The position numbers were made by a program, and so were the translations under genes. From M55B174 sp034716235 (lineage in GTDB: Bacteria > Patescibacteriota > Minisyncoccia > CAIUEV01 > JAHKAQ01), in the NCBI GenBank assembly GCA_034716235.1, contig JAYEHH010000005.1:1-5561 (forward strand): a DNA stretch of 5,561 nucleotides. The letters are read 5' to 3'. Under the pieces are notes generated by a model. It saw nothing but the letters and a program-made list of their open reading frames with translations. It did not search any database and had not been told where the DNA came from. Position 1 is the first letter of the stretch. Each line of letters starts with the position of its first letter. Positions 5,285 to 5,561 of the stretch are shown piece by piece.

Positions 5285-5561
5285 TTACCTCTCTATAATA
5301 ATCAACTGACCATTATACCTTAAAATACTTTCAAGAAGTAAATTTTGGTTGACCTTATGGCTAAAAGAATTTTTATAAAAATTACCTCCTGGATCGCTAA
5401 GTATAAAATCATTTTTAGTGTAACCCGAGATAATAATTGCATGTCCCCAACTGATTCCCCTTATATCGTCTGGCAGATTATTATAACCTCGCTTCATACG
5501 ACACAATAGGATTGGGTTGAGTGAAGCGATGATGGGAATATTCTTATCAATCATTTTCTTT
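5285..5561 (-). CDS. C39-like cysteine peptidase, C-terminal part (cut by window edge)
   Basis: The frame enters from the right edge and stops at 5285-5287; about 91 codons are visible. The visible part matches the second half of the Peptidase_C39_2-like fold (papain-like): a strand NIPIIASLN, then WGHAIIISGY with the likely catalytic His, then FILSDPGG with the likely catalytic Asp, and a final strand LIIIER. The catalytic Cys would lie upstream, outside the window. An ATG at 5554 is unlikely to be the start because it would leave out half the fold and the Cys. Family members cleave peptides or process secreted proteins, often at the cell surface; the substrate here is unknown. It is on the same strand as the surface protein gene, but 227 bases of non-coding DNA separate them. 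Confidence 0.75.
   Translation of the reverse strand, partial: KKMIDKNIPIIASLNPILLCRMKRGYNNLPDDIRGISWGHAIIISGYTKNDFILSDPGGNFYKNSFSHKVNQNLLLESILRYNGQLIIIER

Noticed and set aside
5069..5323. Plus-strand open frame of 84 codons from a TTG
   Set aside because: It starts at TTG in an AT-rich gap, has no recognisable domain and overlaps the end of the peptidase gene on the other strand. It looks like chance.

Overview
The window looks like a piece of a small, AT-rich bacterial genome of the Patescibacteria (CPR) type, probably Parcubacteria-like. This is an inference. It rests on the surface protein with GYAWGENIGW repeats joined to Fn3, an Ig-like fold and a C-terminal membrane anchor, on the GC-rich chained-hairpin repeats in AT-rich spacers, and on the weak or absent Shine-Dalgarno sites. 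The standard genetic code fits all genes seen. No rRNA, tRNA, CRISPR array or transposase gene was found.

Layout, left to right. Positions 1-51 hold a strong hairpin with a T-tract on the + strand, which probably ends a gene lying left of the window. Positions 61-438 carry no gene but hold a cluster of palindromic elements. All protein genes are on the minus strand. Read in transcription order (right to left) they are: the C-terminal part of a C39-like cysteine peptidase (5285 to the window edge); a 227-base AT-rich gap with two inverted repeats; a cell-surface anchored protein whose reading frame stays open to 5057 but has no start codon or signal peptide (3645-5057); a probable intrinsic terminator (3575-3612); then a likely operon of a 55-residue unknown protein, a minimal nucleotidyltransferase and tyrosyl-tRNA synthetase (3503 down to 1710); and finally an AI-2E family membrane transporter (439-1470).

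Two points would be missed by routine annotation. First, the surface protein frame extends about 131 codons upstream of the only usable start codon (GTG at 4664). It encodes three GYAWGENIGW repeats, so the gene appears to have lost its 5' end. Second, the AI-2E gene is bracketed by two inverted copies of a chained-hairpin repeat. The copies differ mainly in hairpin loops while most stems are kept, one copy carries a 34-base insertion in a loop, and that copy creates a false N-terminal extension of the transporter frame.

The genes do not form one obvious pathway. The synthetase is housekeeping, the transporter and surface protein belong to the envelope, and the nucleotidyltransferase resembles the MNT half of HEPN/MNT modules but has no HEPN partner in view. 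I do not see a clear new biological system. The repeat element and the truncated repeat protein are the most unusual items.
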